A stretch of 64,000 nt of DNA from Mycobacterium sp. ACS4054. Its GTDB lineage: Bacteria > Actinomycetota > Actinomycetes > Mycobacteriales > Mycobacteriaceae. The position numbers were made by a program, and so were the translations under genes. The notes beneath the pieces were generated by a model that saw only the letters and a list, made by a program, of their open reading frames with translations, ran no database searches and was not told where the DNA came from. Every line of letters starts with the position of its first letter. The first letter of the stretch is position 1. Below, in pieces: positions 32,099 to 39,516 of the stretch. Where the stretch lies: contig NZ_LZHV01000077.1 of the NCBI RefSeq assembly GCF_001667275.1, positions 1-64,000 on the forward strand. The letters run 5' to 3'.

Positions 32099-33487
32099 AT
32101 GAGCCCCCCACCAGAAACCACAGCTGGAACCGATCGGCGCCACCAGGTGGTCATCATCGGTTCGGGATTCGGTGGCCTCAACGCGGCAAAGAAACTCAAG
32201 CACGCGAACGTCGACATCAAGCTGATCGCCCGCACCACCCATCACCTGTTCCAGCCGTTGCTGTACCAGGTGGCGACCGGCATCGTGTCCGAAGGCGACA
32301 TCGCCCCGCCCACCCGCGTCGTCCTGCGCAGGCAGCGCAACGTTCAGGTGCTGCTCGGCGACGTCACGCACATCGATCTGGCCGGGAAGTTCGTCGTCTC
32401 CGATTTGCTCGGCCACACCTACGAAACCCCTTACGACAGCTTGATTATCGCCGCCGGCGCGGGCCAGTCCTACTTCGGCAACGACCACTTCGCCGAGTTC
32501 GCGCCCGGCATGAAGTCCATCGACGACGCGCTCGAGGTGCGCGGACGGATCTTGAGCGCGTTCGAACAGGCCGAACGGTCGAGCGATCCCGAACGACGGG
32601 CCAAGTTGCTGACGTTCACCGTGATCGGCGCCGGCCCCACCGGCGTCGAAATGGCCGGGCAGATCGCGGAATTGGCGGCCCACACGCTGAAGGGCTCCTT
32701 CCGGGGCATCGACTCCACCAGGGCACGGGTGATCTTGCTCGACGCCGCCCCGGCCGTGCTGCCGCCGTTCGGCGAGAAGCTGGGCACGCGGGCGCGGGCC
32801 CGGCTGGAGAAGATGGGCGTGGAGATCCAGCTGGGGGCGATGGTCACCGACGTCGACCGCAACGGCATCACGGTCAAGGACTCCGACGGCACCGTCCGGC
32901 GCATCGAGTCCGCCTGCAAGGTGTGGTCCGCCGGCGTGCAGGCCAGCGGGCTGGGCCGGGACTTGGCCGAGCAGTCATCGGTCGAACTCGACCGGGCGGG
33001 CCGGGTCAAGGTGCTGCCCGACCTGTCGATCCCGGGACACCCGAACGTGTTCGTGATCGGCGACATGGCCGCCGTCGAGGGCGTTCCGGGCGTGGCCCAG
33101 GGCGCCATTCAGGGCGCCAAGTACGTCGCCGGCACCATCAAGGCCGAACTGGGCGGCGCGGACCCGGCGGAGCGCGAGCCGTTCCAGTACTTCGACAAGG
33201 GCTCCATGGCCACCGTCTCGCGGTTCTCCGCCGTGGCCAAGGTCGGGCCGCTGGAGTTCAGCGGCTTCATCGCCTGGCTGATGTGGCTCGTGCTCCACCT
33301 GGTCTACCTGGTCGGGTTCAAGACGAAGGTCAGCACGCTGCTGTCGTGGACGGTGACCTTCCTGAGCACCCGGCGCGGCCAGCTGACCATCACCGAGCAG
33401 CAGGCCTTCGCCCGCACCCGGCTCGAACAACTGGCGGTGCTCGCGGCGGAGGCCAAGCGCCCGGCGACCACCAGGCGCGCGAGCTAA
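32099..33487 (+). CDS. ndh: Type II NADH dehydrogenase Ndh
   Basis: Single-subunit, non-proton-pumping NADH:menaquinone oxidoreductase attached to the inner membrane face. The 462 residues match Rv1854c (463). FAD loop VVIIGSGFGGLNAAKKL (residues about 20-36), NADH loop FTVIGAGPTGVEMAGQIAEL, the second FAD motif NVFVIGDMAAVEG and the quinone-site stretch AQGAIQGAKYVAG are all present, followed by a C-terminal amphipathic/hydrophobic anchor (FIAWLMWLVLHLVYLVGF). The start at MSPPPETT is set by AGGAG 10 nt upstream; earlier in-frame codons lack a ribosome site. Its end nearly touches the convergent thioesterase gene, where M. tuberculosis instead carries the urease cluster. Confidence 0.96.
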   Translation: MSPPPETTAGTDRRHQVVIIGSGFGGLNAAKKLKHANVDIKLIARTTHHLFQPLLYQVATGIVSEGDIAPPTRVVLRRQRNVQVLLGDVTHIDLAGKFVVSDLLGHTYETPYDSLIIAAGAGQSYFGNDHFAEFAPGMKSIDDALEVRGRILSAFEQAERSSDPERRAKLLTFTVIGAGPTGVEMAGQIAELAAHTLKGSFRGIDSTRARVILLDAAPAVLPPFGEKLGTRARARLEKMGVEIQLGAMVTDVDRNGITVKDSDGTVRRIESACKVWSAGVQASGLGRDLAEQSSVELDRAGRVKVLPDLSIPGHPNVFVIGDMAAVEGVPGVAQGAIQGAKYVAGTIKAELGGADPAEREPFQYFDKGSMATVSRFSAVAKVGPLEFSGFIAWLMWLVLHLVYLVGFKTKVSTLLSWTVTFLSTRRGQLTITEQQAFARTRLEQLAVLAAEAKRPATTRRAS

Positions 33488-33500
33488 CCCGCCGCTTCGG

Positions 33501-33908
33501 TTACGCCTCGAGGTTCTGCAGCCGCACCTGGCCGCGGGCGACCACCTTGCCGTCGTCGTCGGTGATGGTGACCAGCCACAGCTGCTGGCGCCGGCCCCGA
33601 TGGATCGGCTCGGCGGCGCCGAAGACCATGCCCGAGCCGATGGAACGCAGGAAGTCGGTGTTGTTGTTGACGCCGACGACGTTGCCGCCGCCGCGGGTGG
33701 CGAGCCAGGTGTAGGCCGCCACGCTGGCCATGCTTTCGATGATCGAGCAGTAGACACCGCCGTGCACCAGGCCCATCGGCTGCAACAGCTTGGGAGTGAC
33801 CTCGAGTTGCGCCCGGGCGCGGTCGGGGCTGAGTTCGGTGAATTGCAGCCCGATCTCCTGATCGAAGGGCGCGGTGAAATCCGGTGGCATGGTCGGCGGC
33901 TGTGGCAC
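33501..33908 (-). CDS. PaaI-type hotdog thioesterase (Rv1847 ortholog)
   Basis: A 135-residue single hotdog domain of the PaaI/YbgC type, predicted to hydrolyse an acyl-CoA. Seen: the core LLQPMGLVHGGVYCSIIESMAS, with the HGG turn and the Glu in the helix that serves as catalytic residue in relatives, and VVGVNNNTDFLRS. The C-terminus RGRRQQLWLVTITDD...VARGQVRLQNLEA matches Rv1847 almost exactly. The GTG at 33908 gives the family length; an ATG six codons later is possible. It lies immediately downstream of the MrsI small RNA on the same strand, so read-through of the RNA terminator could link the gene to iron status. Confidence 0.88.
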   Translation of the reverse strand: MPQPPTMPPDFTAPFDQEIGLQFTELSPDRARAQLEVTPKLLQPMGLVHGGVYCSIIESMASVAAYTWLATRGGGNVVGVNNNTDFLRSIGSGMVFGAAEPIHRGRRQQLWLVTITDDDGKVVARGQVRLQNLEA

Positions 33909-33933
33909 GTTCTGTGTCTACACCATCGCCCAG

Positions 33934-34036
33934 AAACGGCTGAGCCCCGTGCCGCTGGGCACGGGGCTCGCCGATCGAGTAGACCGGGGGTCACTGCAGC
34001 CCTCAGGACCTCTGCCGCGGTCGTAGTTCGCTCGAC
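33934..34036 (-). ncRNA. mrsI: Iron-responsive small RNA MrsI (ncRv11846 counterpart)
   Basis: In M. tuberculosis the iron-sparing sRNA MrsI (ncRv11846, about 100 nt) is transcribed between Rv1846c and Rv1847 in the direction of Rv1847. The same interval here has every expected part on that strand: a promoter TTGCGA-18 nt-TATGCT, an IdeR box overlapping it, a body of about 100 nt, and a terminator made of a perfect 12-bp hairpin (GAGCCCCGTGCC, 33942-33969) followed by AGCCGTTTC. The transcription start (about 34036) is estimated from the -10. MrsI represses non-essential iron-containing proteins under iron starvation. I identify it by position and architecture, not by sequence comparison. Confidence 0.8.
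33942..33969 (-). terminator. Terminator hairpin of MrsI
   Basis: GAGCCCCGTGCC/GGCACGGGGCTC with a 4-nt loop, perfect over 12 bp, followed on the minus strand by AGCCGTTTCTGG. The T-run is short, so partial read-through into the thioesterase gene is plausible. Confidence 0.7.
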
Positions 34037-34042
34037 CCGGTT

Positions 34043-34072
34043 AGCATAGGCAAGGCTGCCCTAATTTCGCAA
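34043..34072 (-). promoter_or_regulatory. MrsI promoter with IdeR box
   Basis: Minus-strand -35 TTGCGA (34067-34072) and -10 TATGCT (34043-34048) have an 18-nt spacer. The 19-mer at 34046-34064 matches the IdeR consensus TTAGGTTAGGCTAACCTAA at 14 of 19 positions and covers the spacer and part of the -10, so iron-loaded IdeR would block RNA polymerase. Confidence 0.72.
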
Positions 34073-34130
34073 GCACCTATTCGGCGGCGCGGGCGGCCGC
34101 TTCGGTACGACCGTCGGTAGTAACGCGGAG

Positions 34131-34136
34131 TACGAT
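34131..34136 (+). promoter_or_regulatory. -10 element of blaI-blaR
   Basis: TACGAT lies about 30 nt before the blaI ATG. Around it GTA triplets recur at 34105, 34117/34120 and 34130 (GTACGA, GTAGTA, GTACGA), spaced 12-13 bp, which might be BlaI half-sites for autoregulation. This last point is weak. Confidence 0.35.
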
Positions 34137-34164
34137 GATGTCGACGCTCAGGAGAGAACGCACT

Positions 34165-34584
34165 ATGGCGAAACTGACCCGGCTGGGTGATCTGGAACGC
34201 GCGGTGATGGATCACTTGTGGTCCATGCCCGAGCCTCAAACGGTCCGGCAGGTCCATGACGCGTTGTCCGCGCGACGCGACCTTGCCTACACGACGATCA
34301 TGACCGTCCTGCAACGGCTGGCCAAGAAGAATCTGGTCTCCCAGATTCGCGACGACCGCGCGCACCGCTACGCGCCCGTGCACGGCCGCGACGAACTGGT
34401 CGCCGGCCTCATGGTGGACGCCCTCGCCCAGGCGGAAGACTCCGGCGGCCGGCAGGCCGCGCTGGTGCACTTCGTCGAGCGGGTGGGCGCCGACGAGGCG
34501 GACGCCCTGCGGCGGGCACTGGCCGAGCTCGAGGCCAATCAACGCGATCACGCGCCATCCGCTGGCGCGTCGACGGAGGACTGA
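34165..34584 (+). CDS. blaI: BlaI-family transcriptional repressor
   Basis: A 139-residue winged-helix repressor (Rv1846c: 138). The DNA-binding part is LGDLERAVMDHLWSMPEPQTVRQVHDAL, then the recognition helix LAYTTIMTVLQRLAKKNLVSQIRDDRAHRY (both cited in part); the C-terminal half is the dimerisation domain. BlaI in M. tuberculosis represses blaC, its own operon and ATP synthase genes and is released when BlaR cleaves it after beta-lactam exposure. AGGAGA is 9 nt upstream of the ATG. blaR follows after 14 nt, forming one operon. Confidence 0.92.
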   Translation: MAKLTRLGDLERAVMDHLWSMPEPQTVRQVHDALSARRDLAYTTIMTVLQRLAKKNLVSQIRDDRAHRYAPVHGRDELVAGLMVDALAQAEDSGGRQAALVHFVERVGADEADALRRALAELEANQRDHAPSAGASTED

Positions 34585-34598
34585 GGGAGACTGGCAGC

Positions 34599-35549
34599 GT
34601 GTCCGCGCTGGCCTTCACCATCCTCGCGGTGCTGCTGGTCGGCCCGGTGCCGGCCTTGTTGGCACGCGCGAGCTGGCCGCTGCGCGCTCCGCGCGCCGCG
34701 ATGGTGTTGTGGCAGGCCATCGCGCTGGCCGCGGTCCTCTCGGCGTTCAGCGCCGGCATCGCGATCGCCACTCGGCTGTTGATGCCGGGTCCCGACGGGC
34801 GGCCCACGGCCAGCATCGTCGGCGCGGCCGGCCGGCTCGGGTGGCCGCTGTGGGCGGCCTACATCAGCGTCTTCGCCCTGACGGTGCTCGTCGGAGCCCG
34901 CTTGATGGTCGCCGTCGTCCGGGTCGCCATCGTCAACCGGCGCCGGCGGGCCCATCACCGCATGGTGGTCGATCTGGTCGGCCACGGGCACGACGGGGCG
35001 CTCCCCCGGCCCTGCGCCCGCACCCGCGACCTCCGGGTGTTGGACGTTCCGCAGCCCCTCGCCTACTGCCTGCCCGGCGTCCGTAGCCGGGTGGTCGTCA
35101 GCGAGGGCGCGCTGAGCGCGCTCGCCGATGCCGAGGTCGCCGCGATCCTCAGCCACGAGCGGGCCCACCTGCGCGCCCGGCACGACCTCGTGCTGGAGGC
35201 CTTCACCGCCGTGCACGCCGCCTTCCCGCGGCTGGTGCGCAGCGCGAACGCGCTCGGCGCGGTCAAGCTCCTCGTCGAGCTGCTCGCCGACGACGCCGCC
35301 GTGCGCGCGGCGGGTCGCACTCCCCTGGCCCGCGCGCTGGTTGCCTGCGCGTCGGGGCGCGCGCCGTCGGGCGCGGTGGCCGCCGGCGGCCCCAGCACGG
35401 TGGTCCGCGTGCGCCGGCTGTGCGGGGACGGCAACAGCGTGGCGCTGTCGGCGGCCGCATACCTGTCCGCGGTGGCCGTGTTCGTGGTGCCCACCGTCGC
35501 GCTGGCCGTACCGTGGCTCACGGAGCTGCGGCGCCTGTTCAACCTCTGA
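34599..35549 (+). CDS. blaR: BlaR-like M56 membrane metalloprotease
   Basis: A 316-residue polytopic membrane protein, identical in length to Rv1845c. Hydrophobic helices at about 2-22, 37-60 and 85-110 precede a cytoplasmic gluzincin domain with the HExxH zinc motif in ILSHERAHLRARHDLV; a last helix lies near 283-305. It would cleave BlaI to trigger derepression. Unlike staphylococcal BlaR1 there is no extracellular penicillin-binding sensor domain, so the signal must be sensed in another way or through a partner. The GTG start follows GGGAGA 12 nt upstream, and the gene is in an operon with blaI. Confidence 0.9.
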   Translation: MSALAFTILAVLLVGPVPALLARASWPLRAPRAAMVLWQAIALAAVLSAFSAGIAIATRLLMPGPDGRPTASIVGAAGRLGWPLWAAYISVFALTVLVGARLMVAVVRVAIVNRRRRAHHRMVVDLVGHGHDGALPRPCARTRDLRVLDVPQPLAYCLPGVRSRVVVSEGALSALADAEVAAILSHERAHLRARHDLVLEAFTAVHAAFPRLVRSANALGAVKLLVELLADDAAVRAAGRTPLARALVACASGRAPSGAVAAGGPSTVVRVRRLCGDGNSVALSAAAYLSAVAVFVVPTVALAVPWLTELRRLFNL

Positions 35550-35649
35550 CCCGACGCCGAAGCGATCACCCCGGGCGCACGCCTGCCCGCTGTGCCACAG
35601 TGTGACGGAAAGCTTTTCGGCAGAGTTCACCGACGTGAGAGGCCAAGAC

Positions 35650-37107
35650 ATGAGTTCGTCCGATTCGACCACGGGTACCGCGCAAATCGGCGTCACCGGG
35701 CTGGCGGTGATGGGTTCGAACATCGCCCGGAACTTCGCCCACCACGGCTACACGGTCGCGCTGCACAACCGGTCGGTCGCCAAGACCGACGCGCTGCTCG
35801 AAGAGCACGGCGACGAGGGCAATTTCGTGCGCTCGGAGAGCATCGCGGAATTCCTGGACGCGCTGGAGAAGCCGCGACGGGTGCTCATCATGGTCAAGGC
35901 CGGCGACCCCACCGACGCCGTCATCAACGAGCTCGCCGACGCCATGGAGGAAGGCGACATCATCATCGACGGCGGCAACGCCCTCTACACCGACACGATT
36001 CGACGGGAGAAGGCCATGCGCGAGCGGGGCCTGCACTTCGTCGGCGCCGGCATCTCCGGCGGCGAGGAGGGCGCGCTGAACGGGCCCTCGATCATGCCGG
36101 GCGGCCCCGCCGAGTCGTACAAGTCACTGGGGCCGTTGCTCGAGGAGATCTCCGCCCACGTCGACGGGGTGCCGTGCTGCACCCACATCGGGCCCGACGG
36201 CGCCGGCCACTTCGTGAAGATGGTGCACAACGGCATCGAGTACTCCGACATGCAGTTGATCGGCGAGGCCTACCAGCTGCTGCGCGACGGCCTGGGCAAG
36301 ACCGCGGGCGAGATCGCCGACGTGTTCGACGAGTGGAACAAAGGCGACCTGGACAGCTTCCTCGTCGAGATCACCGCAAAAGTGTTGCGGCAGAACGACG
36401 CCAAGACGGGTAAGCCGCTCGTCGACGTCATTCTCGACGAGGCCGAGCAGAAGGGCACCGGCCGTTGGACGGTGAAGTCGGCGCTGGACCTCGGCGTCCC
36501 GGTCACTGGCATCGCCGAGGCGGTGTTCGCCCGCGCGCTGTCGGGTTCGGTGAACCAGCGCAAGGCCACCACCGGGTTGGCGTCCGGCCAGCTGGGCGAA
36601 AAGCCCAGCGATGCAGAGCAATTCGTGGAGGATGTCCGCCAGGCCCTGTATGCATCCAAGATCATCGCGTACGCCCAGGGCTTCAACCAGATCCAGGCCG
36701 GCAGCGCCGAATACGACTGGGACATCACGCCGGGTGACCTAGCCACCATCTGGCGCGGCGGCTGCATTATCCGCGCGAAGTTCCTCAACCGCATCAAGGA
36801 CGCCTTCGACGAGGACCCCGACCTGCCAACCCTGATCGTCGCGCCCTACTTCCGCAGCGCGATCGAGGCTGCCATCGACGGCTGGCGTCGCGTCGTGGTG
36901 ACCGCCACGCGGCTGGGCATCCCGATCCCGGGCTTCTCCTCCGCGCTCTCCTACTACGACGCCCTGCGCACCGAGCGGCTGCCGGCCGCGCTGACCCAGG
37001 GCTTGCGGGACTTCTTCGGGGCACACACCTACGGCCGCATCGACGACGACCCGGCCAAGCGCTTCCACACGCTGTGGAGCGGGGACCGCAGCGAAGTGCC
37101 CGCCTAG
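35650..37107 (+). CDS. gnd1: 6-phosphogluconate dehydrogenase (decarboxylating), NADP type
   Basis: Third step of the oxidative pentose phosphate pathway: 6-phosphogluconate to ribulose-5-phosphate, CO2 and NADPH. The 485 residues match Gnd1 (Rv1844c). Seen: the cofactor loop GVTGLAVMGSNIARNFAHHG with HNRS after strand 2 (NADP type), the substrate motif VGAGISGGEEGALNGPSIMPGG, the catalytic Lys in GHFVKMVHNGIEYSDMQ and the C-terminal FGAHTYGRID tail. GAGAGG lies 7 nt upstream of the ATG. guaB1 follows after 41 nt on the same strand, as in M. tuberculosis. Confidence 0.96.
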   Translation: MSSSDSTTGTAQIGVTGLAVMGSNIARNFAHHGYTVALHNRSVAKTDALLEEHGDEGNFVRSESIAEFLDALEKPRRVLIMVKAGDPTDAVINELADAMEEGDIIIDGGNALYTDTIRREKAMRERGLHFVGAGISGGEEGALNGPSIMPGGPAESYKSLGPLLEEISAHVDGVPCCTHIGPDGAGHFVKMVHNGIEYSDMQLIGEAYQLLRDGLGKTAGEIADVFDEWNKGDLDSFLVEITAKVLRQNDAKTGKPLVDVILDEAEQKGTGRWTVKSALDLGVPVTGIAEAVFARALSGSVNQRKATTGLASGQLGEKPSDAEQFVEDVRQALYASKIIAYAQGFNQIQAGSAEYDWDITPGDLATIWRGGCIIRAKFLNRIKDAFDEDPDLPTLIVAPYFRSAIEAAIDGWRRVVVTATRLGIPIPGFSSALSYYDALRTERLPAALTQGLRDFFGAHTYGRIDDDPAKRFHTLWSGDRSEVPA

Positions 37108-37148
37108 CGGGGTACTACTGAGAGGACACGAGGGGGCAGGCGACGGCG

Positions 37149-38585
37149 ATGAGATTCCTGGACGGGCATCGGCCCGGGTACGACCTGACCTACAACGACG
37201 TCTTCATCATGCCGAACCGGTCGGAGGTCGCCTCGCGCTTCGACGTCGACCTGTCCACCGCCGACGGCTCGGGCACCACCATTCCGGTGGTGGTCGCCAA
37301 CATGACCGCGGTGGCCGGGCGGCGGATGGCCGAAACGGTCGCGCGGCGGGGCGGCCTGGTCATCCTGCCGCAGGACCTGCCGATCACCGCGGTGCAGCAG
37401 ACCGTGGAGTTCGTTAAGAGCCGGGACCTGGTTCTCGACACCCCGGTGGTGCTGGGGCCCGACGATTCGGTGTCCGACGCGACGGCGCTGATCCACAAGC
37501 GCGCCCACGGGGTCGCCGTCGTCGCCTTCGAGGGCCGCCCCATCGGTTTGGTCAGCGAATCCTGCTGCCTGGGCGTGGACCGCTTCACCCGGGTGCGCGA
37601 CGTCGCGATCACCGACTTCGTCACCGCCCCGGCCGGCACCGAGCCGCGCAAGATCTTCGACCTGCTCGAGCACGCCCACATCGGGGTCGCGGTGGTGACG
37701 AACGCGGACGGCACGCTGTCCGGCGTGCTGACCCGCACCGGGGCCGTCCGGACCGGCCTCTACACGCCGGCGGTCGACGGCACCGGACGGCTGCGGGTGG
37801 GCGCGGCCGTCGGCATCAACGGCGACGTGGGGGCCAAGGCGCGCTCCCTGGTCGAGGCTGGCGTCGACGTGCTCGTCATCGATACCGCGCACGGGCATCA
37901 GGTCAAGACGCTCGACGCGATCCGCACGGTGTCGTCGCTGGAACTCGGCGTGCCGCTGGTGGCGGGCAACGTCGTCTCGGCCGAGGGCACCCGCGACCTG
38001 CTGGGCGCCGGGGCCAACATCGTCAAGGTGGGCGTCGGGCCGGGGGCGATGTGCACCACCCGGATGATGACCGCCGTGGGCCGCCCACAGTTCTCGGCCG
38101 TGGTCGAATGCGCCTCGGCGGCAAGGCAATTGGGTAGGCACGTGTGGGCCGACGGCGGCGTCCGGCACCCGCGGGACGTGGCGCTGGCGCTGGTGGCCGG
38201 GGCGTCCAACGTGATGATCGGTTCGTGGTTCGCCGGCACCTACGAATCGCCCGGGGACCTGATGCGCGACCGCGAGGACCAGCCCTACAAGGAGAGCTAC
38301 GGCATGGCCTCCAAGCGGGCGGTGGTGGCCCGCAGCGCCGCCGACACCGCGTTCGATCGCGCCCGCAAAGCGCTGTTCGAGGAAGGCATTTCGACCTCAC
38401 GCATGGAGCTGGACCCCGATCGCGGCGGCGTCGAGGATCTGCTCGACCACATCACCTCGGGCGTGCGCAGCACGTGCACCTACGTCGGCGCCGCCAACCT
38501 GACCGAGCTGTACGAGCGGGCCGTCGTCGGGGTGCAGTCCACCGCCGGATTCGCCGAAGGGCATCCGCTGCCGCTGGGTTGGTGA
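37149..38585 (+). CDS. guaB1: GuaB1, IMPDH-family protein with CBS domains (GMP reductase in mycobacteria)
   Basis: A 478-residue IMPDH/GMPR TIM barrel (Rv1843c: 479) with an inserted CBS pair at about residues 95-215. The active-site loop GVGPGAMCTTRMMTAVGRPQ carries the nucleophilic Cys. ADGGVRHPRDVALAL and GSWFAGTYESPGD bind the phosphate, and the family VANMTAVAGRRM lies near the N-terminus. Mycobacterial GuaB1 has been shown to act as a GMP reductase (GMP to IMP) regulated through its CBS domain, not as an IMP dehydrogenase, which GuaB2 provides. I rely on memory for that assignment. The ATG is preceded by a G-rich stretch (GAGGGGGCAGG). Confidence 0.93.
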   Translation: MRFLDGHRPGYDLTYNDVFIMPNRSEVASRFDVDLSTADGSGTTIPVVVANMTAVAGRRMAETVARRGGLVILPQDLPITAVQQTVEFVKSRDLVLDTPVVLGPDDSVSDATALIHKRAHGVAVVAFEGRPIGLVSESCCLGVDRFTRVRDVAITDFVTAPAGTEPRKIFDLLEHAHIGVAVVTNADGTLSGVLTRTGAVRTGLYTPAVDGTGRLRVGAAVGINGDVGAKARSLVEAGVDVLVIDTAHGHQVKTLDAIRTVSSLELGVPLVAGNVVSAEGTRDLLGAGANIVKVGVGPGAMCTTRMMTAVGRPQFSAVVECASAARQLGRHVWADGGVRHPRDVALALVAGASNVMIGSWFAGTYESPGDLMRDREDQPYKESYGMASKRAVVARSAADTAFDRARKALFEEGISTSRMELDPDRGGVEDLLDHITSGVRSTCTYVGAANLTELYERAVVGVQSTAGFAEGHPLPLGW

Positions 38586-38595
38586 GCGGCCCCGG

Positions 38596-39216
38596 TCACG
38601 CGTCCGGACGGGGCAGCGCGTAGAGCGATATGCGCCGGTTCGGAGTGTCGTGCTCGCCGAGGAACGCGCAGCCGACGTACTCGCACACGCGGCGCGCGGA
38701 GGTGTTGCGGTGATCGGGGTCGAACATGATGCGCCGGCACCGGGGCTCGGCGGCGAACAGGCTGCCGACGATCCGCGGCAGCAGCGTCGCGCCCAGCCCC
38801 TGGTGCACCATGGCGGGGTCGGCGATCGCGGCGTGCAGCCCCAGGTCGAAGGGCTGGGCATCGTAATACCGCGAGATCAAATCCTTTGCGCCCCAATACA
38901 CTTCGAGATACGCGCACGCCGTGTTGCGGACGGCCCCGATCAGCGGCAGCGAATACGTGCCGTCCAGTTGCGCACCCAGATGCCGCTCCCACCGCGGGGT
39001 GGGCCAGTCGTATTCCCAGGCCGCCGCTAGGTGCGGGCGGTTCATCCACTCCGACACCATGCCCGCGTCCTCACCTCGCGCGACGCGCAGCGCGAAGGGC
39101 GCCTCCAGCGCGGGCAGCGGCGGCCGCGCGATGCGCGCGATCTCGTCGGGAATGTCGGTGCGCTCGCGCGGAAGGGCTTGGGCCGGTTGGGTTTCGGGTG
39201 GGGCTTCGGAGGCCAT
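38596..39216 (-). CDS. mbtK: MbtK-like mycobactin lysine N-acyltransferase
   Basis: GNAT-fold enzyme that acylates the hydroxylysine side chains of mycobactin, giving the siderophore its fatty tail. The 206-residue protein is strikingly like M. tuberculosis MbtK (Rv1347c, 210): shared blocks include MNRPHLAAAWEYDWP, KDLIS-YYDA, DLGLHAAIAD, RCRRIMFDPDHRN and FLGEHDT-NRR. The proposed catalytic His and Asp correspond to His128 and Asp166. In M. tuberculosis mbtK lies in the separate mbt-2 locus; here it stands alone between guaB1 and the Rv1842c ortholog, with an IdeR box 22 nt upstream of its start. Whether it is the only mbtK or a second copy cannot be told from this window. Confidence 0.9.
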   Translation of the reverse strand: MASEAPPETQPAQALPRERTDIPDEIARIARPPLPALEAPFALRVARGEDAGMVSEWMNRPHLAAAWEYDWPTPRWERHLGAQLDGTYSLPLIGAVRNTACAYLEVYWGAKDLISRYYDAQPFDLGLHAAIADPAMVHQGLGATLLPRIVGSLFAAEPRCRRIMFDPDHRNTSARRVCEYVGCAFLGEHDTPNRRISLYALPRPDA

Positions 39217-39225
39217 AGTGCGCAG

Positions 39226-39256
39226 AGCCTACCGGAGTAAGGTTAGGCAACCCATA
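39226..39256 (-). promoter_or_regulatory. mbtK promoter with IdeR box
   Basis: The 19-mer at 39238-39256 matches the IdeR consensus at 14 of 19 positions, including the unbroken AGGTTAGGC. A minus-strand -10 TAGGCT (39226-39231) follows 6 nt downstream of the box, 9 nt before the mbtK ATG. IdeR binding would cover the -35/spacer region and repress mbtK when iron is plentiful. Confidence 0.75.
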
Positions 39257-39323
39257 CTTGGGTCGCGGTCCCGGAGGCGGCGCCGGCGGAAACCGTCCCG
39301 GCCGGGGGCGGACCGGATCCGGC

Positions 39324-39329
39324 TACCAT
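39324..39329 (+). promoter_or_regulatory. -10 element upstream of the leader ORF and CNNM pair
   Basis: TACCAT, with a likely start near 39336, leaves about 55 nt before the leader ORF. No clear -35 is found. Confidence 0.35.
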
Positions 39330-39390
39330 AAATCAGCAAAGACGGAGGCGACCGCGTCCGCACCGGATTCTCCGCAGCGAAAGGATCGAC

Positions 39391-39516
39391 GTGCCGCAGG
39401 CACCCGTGCAGGCCATGGGCTTTCGGGGGCGGCAGCCGTCGGACGAGCCGCCCGATGCGGAGCCTTCCCCGGCGAGGCGGGCGAGCCGATCGGCCGGCGG
39501 GCGGCGTGATCGATGA
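39391..39516 (+). CDS. 41-residue leader ORF coupled to the CNNM gene
   Basis: A short GTG-initiated ORF (VPQAPVQAMGFRGRQPSDEP at its start, Arg/Pro/Ser-rich throughout, ending RSAGGRRDR). Two facts argue that it is translated: AAAGGA stands 7 nt before the GTG, and its TGA stop overlaps the ATG of the next gene in the coupled ATGA form. The peptide has no signal sequence or membrane helix and matches no family I know. It may be a leader peptide whose translation controls the downstream transporter-like genes, or a small protein in its own right. Confidence 0.5.
   Translation: MPQAPVQAMGFRGRQPSDEPPDAEPSPARRASRSAGGRRDR

Noticed and set aside
33942..33969. Hairpin considered as a plus-strand terminator or a shared bidirectional terminator
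   Set aside because: Nothing is transcribed on the plus strand toward it; the T-run and upstream IdeR promoter are on the minus strand.
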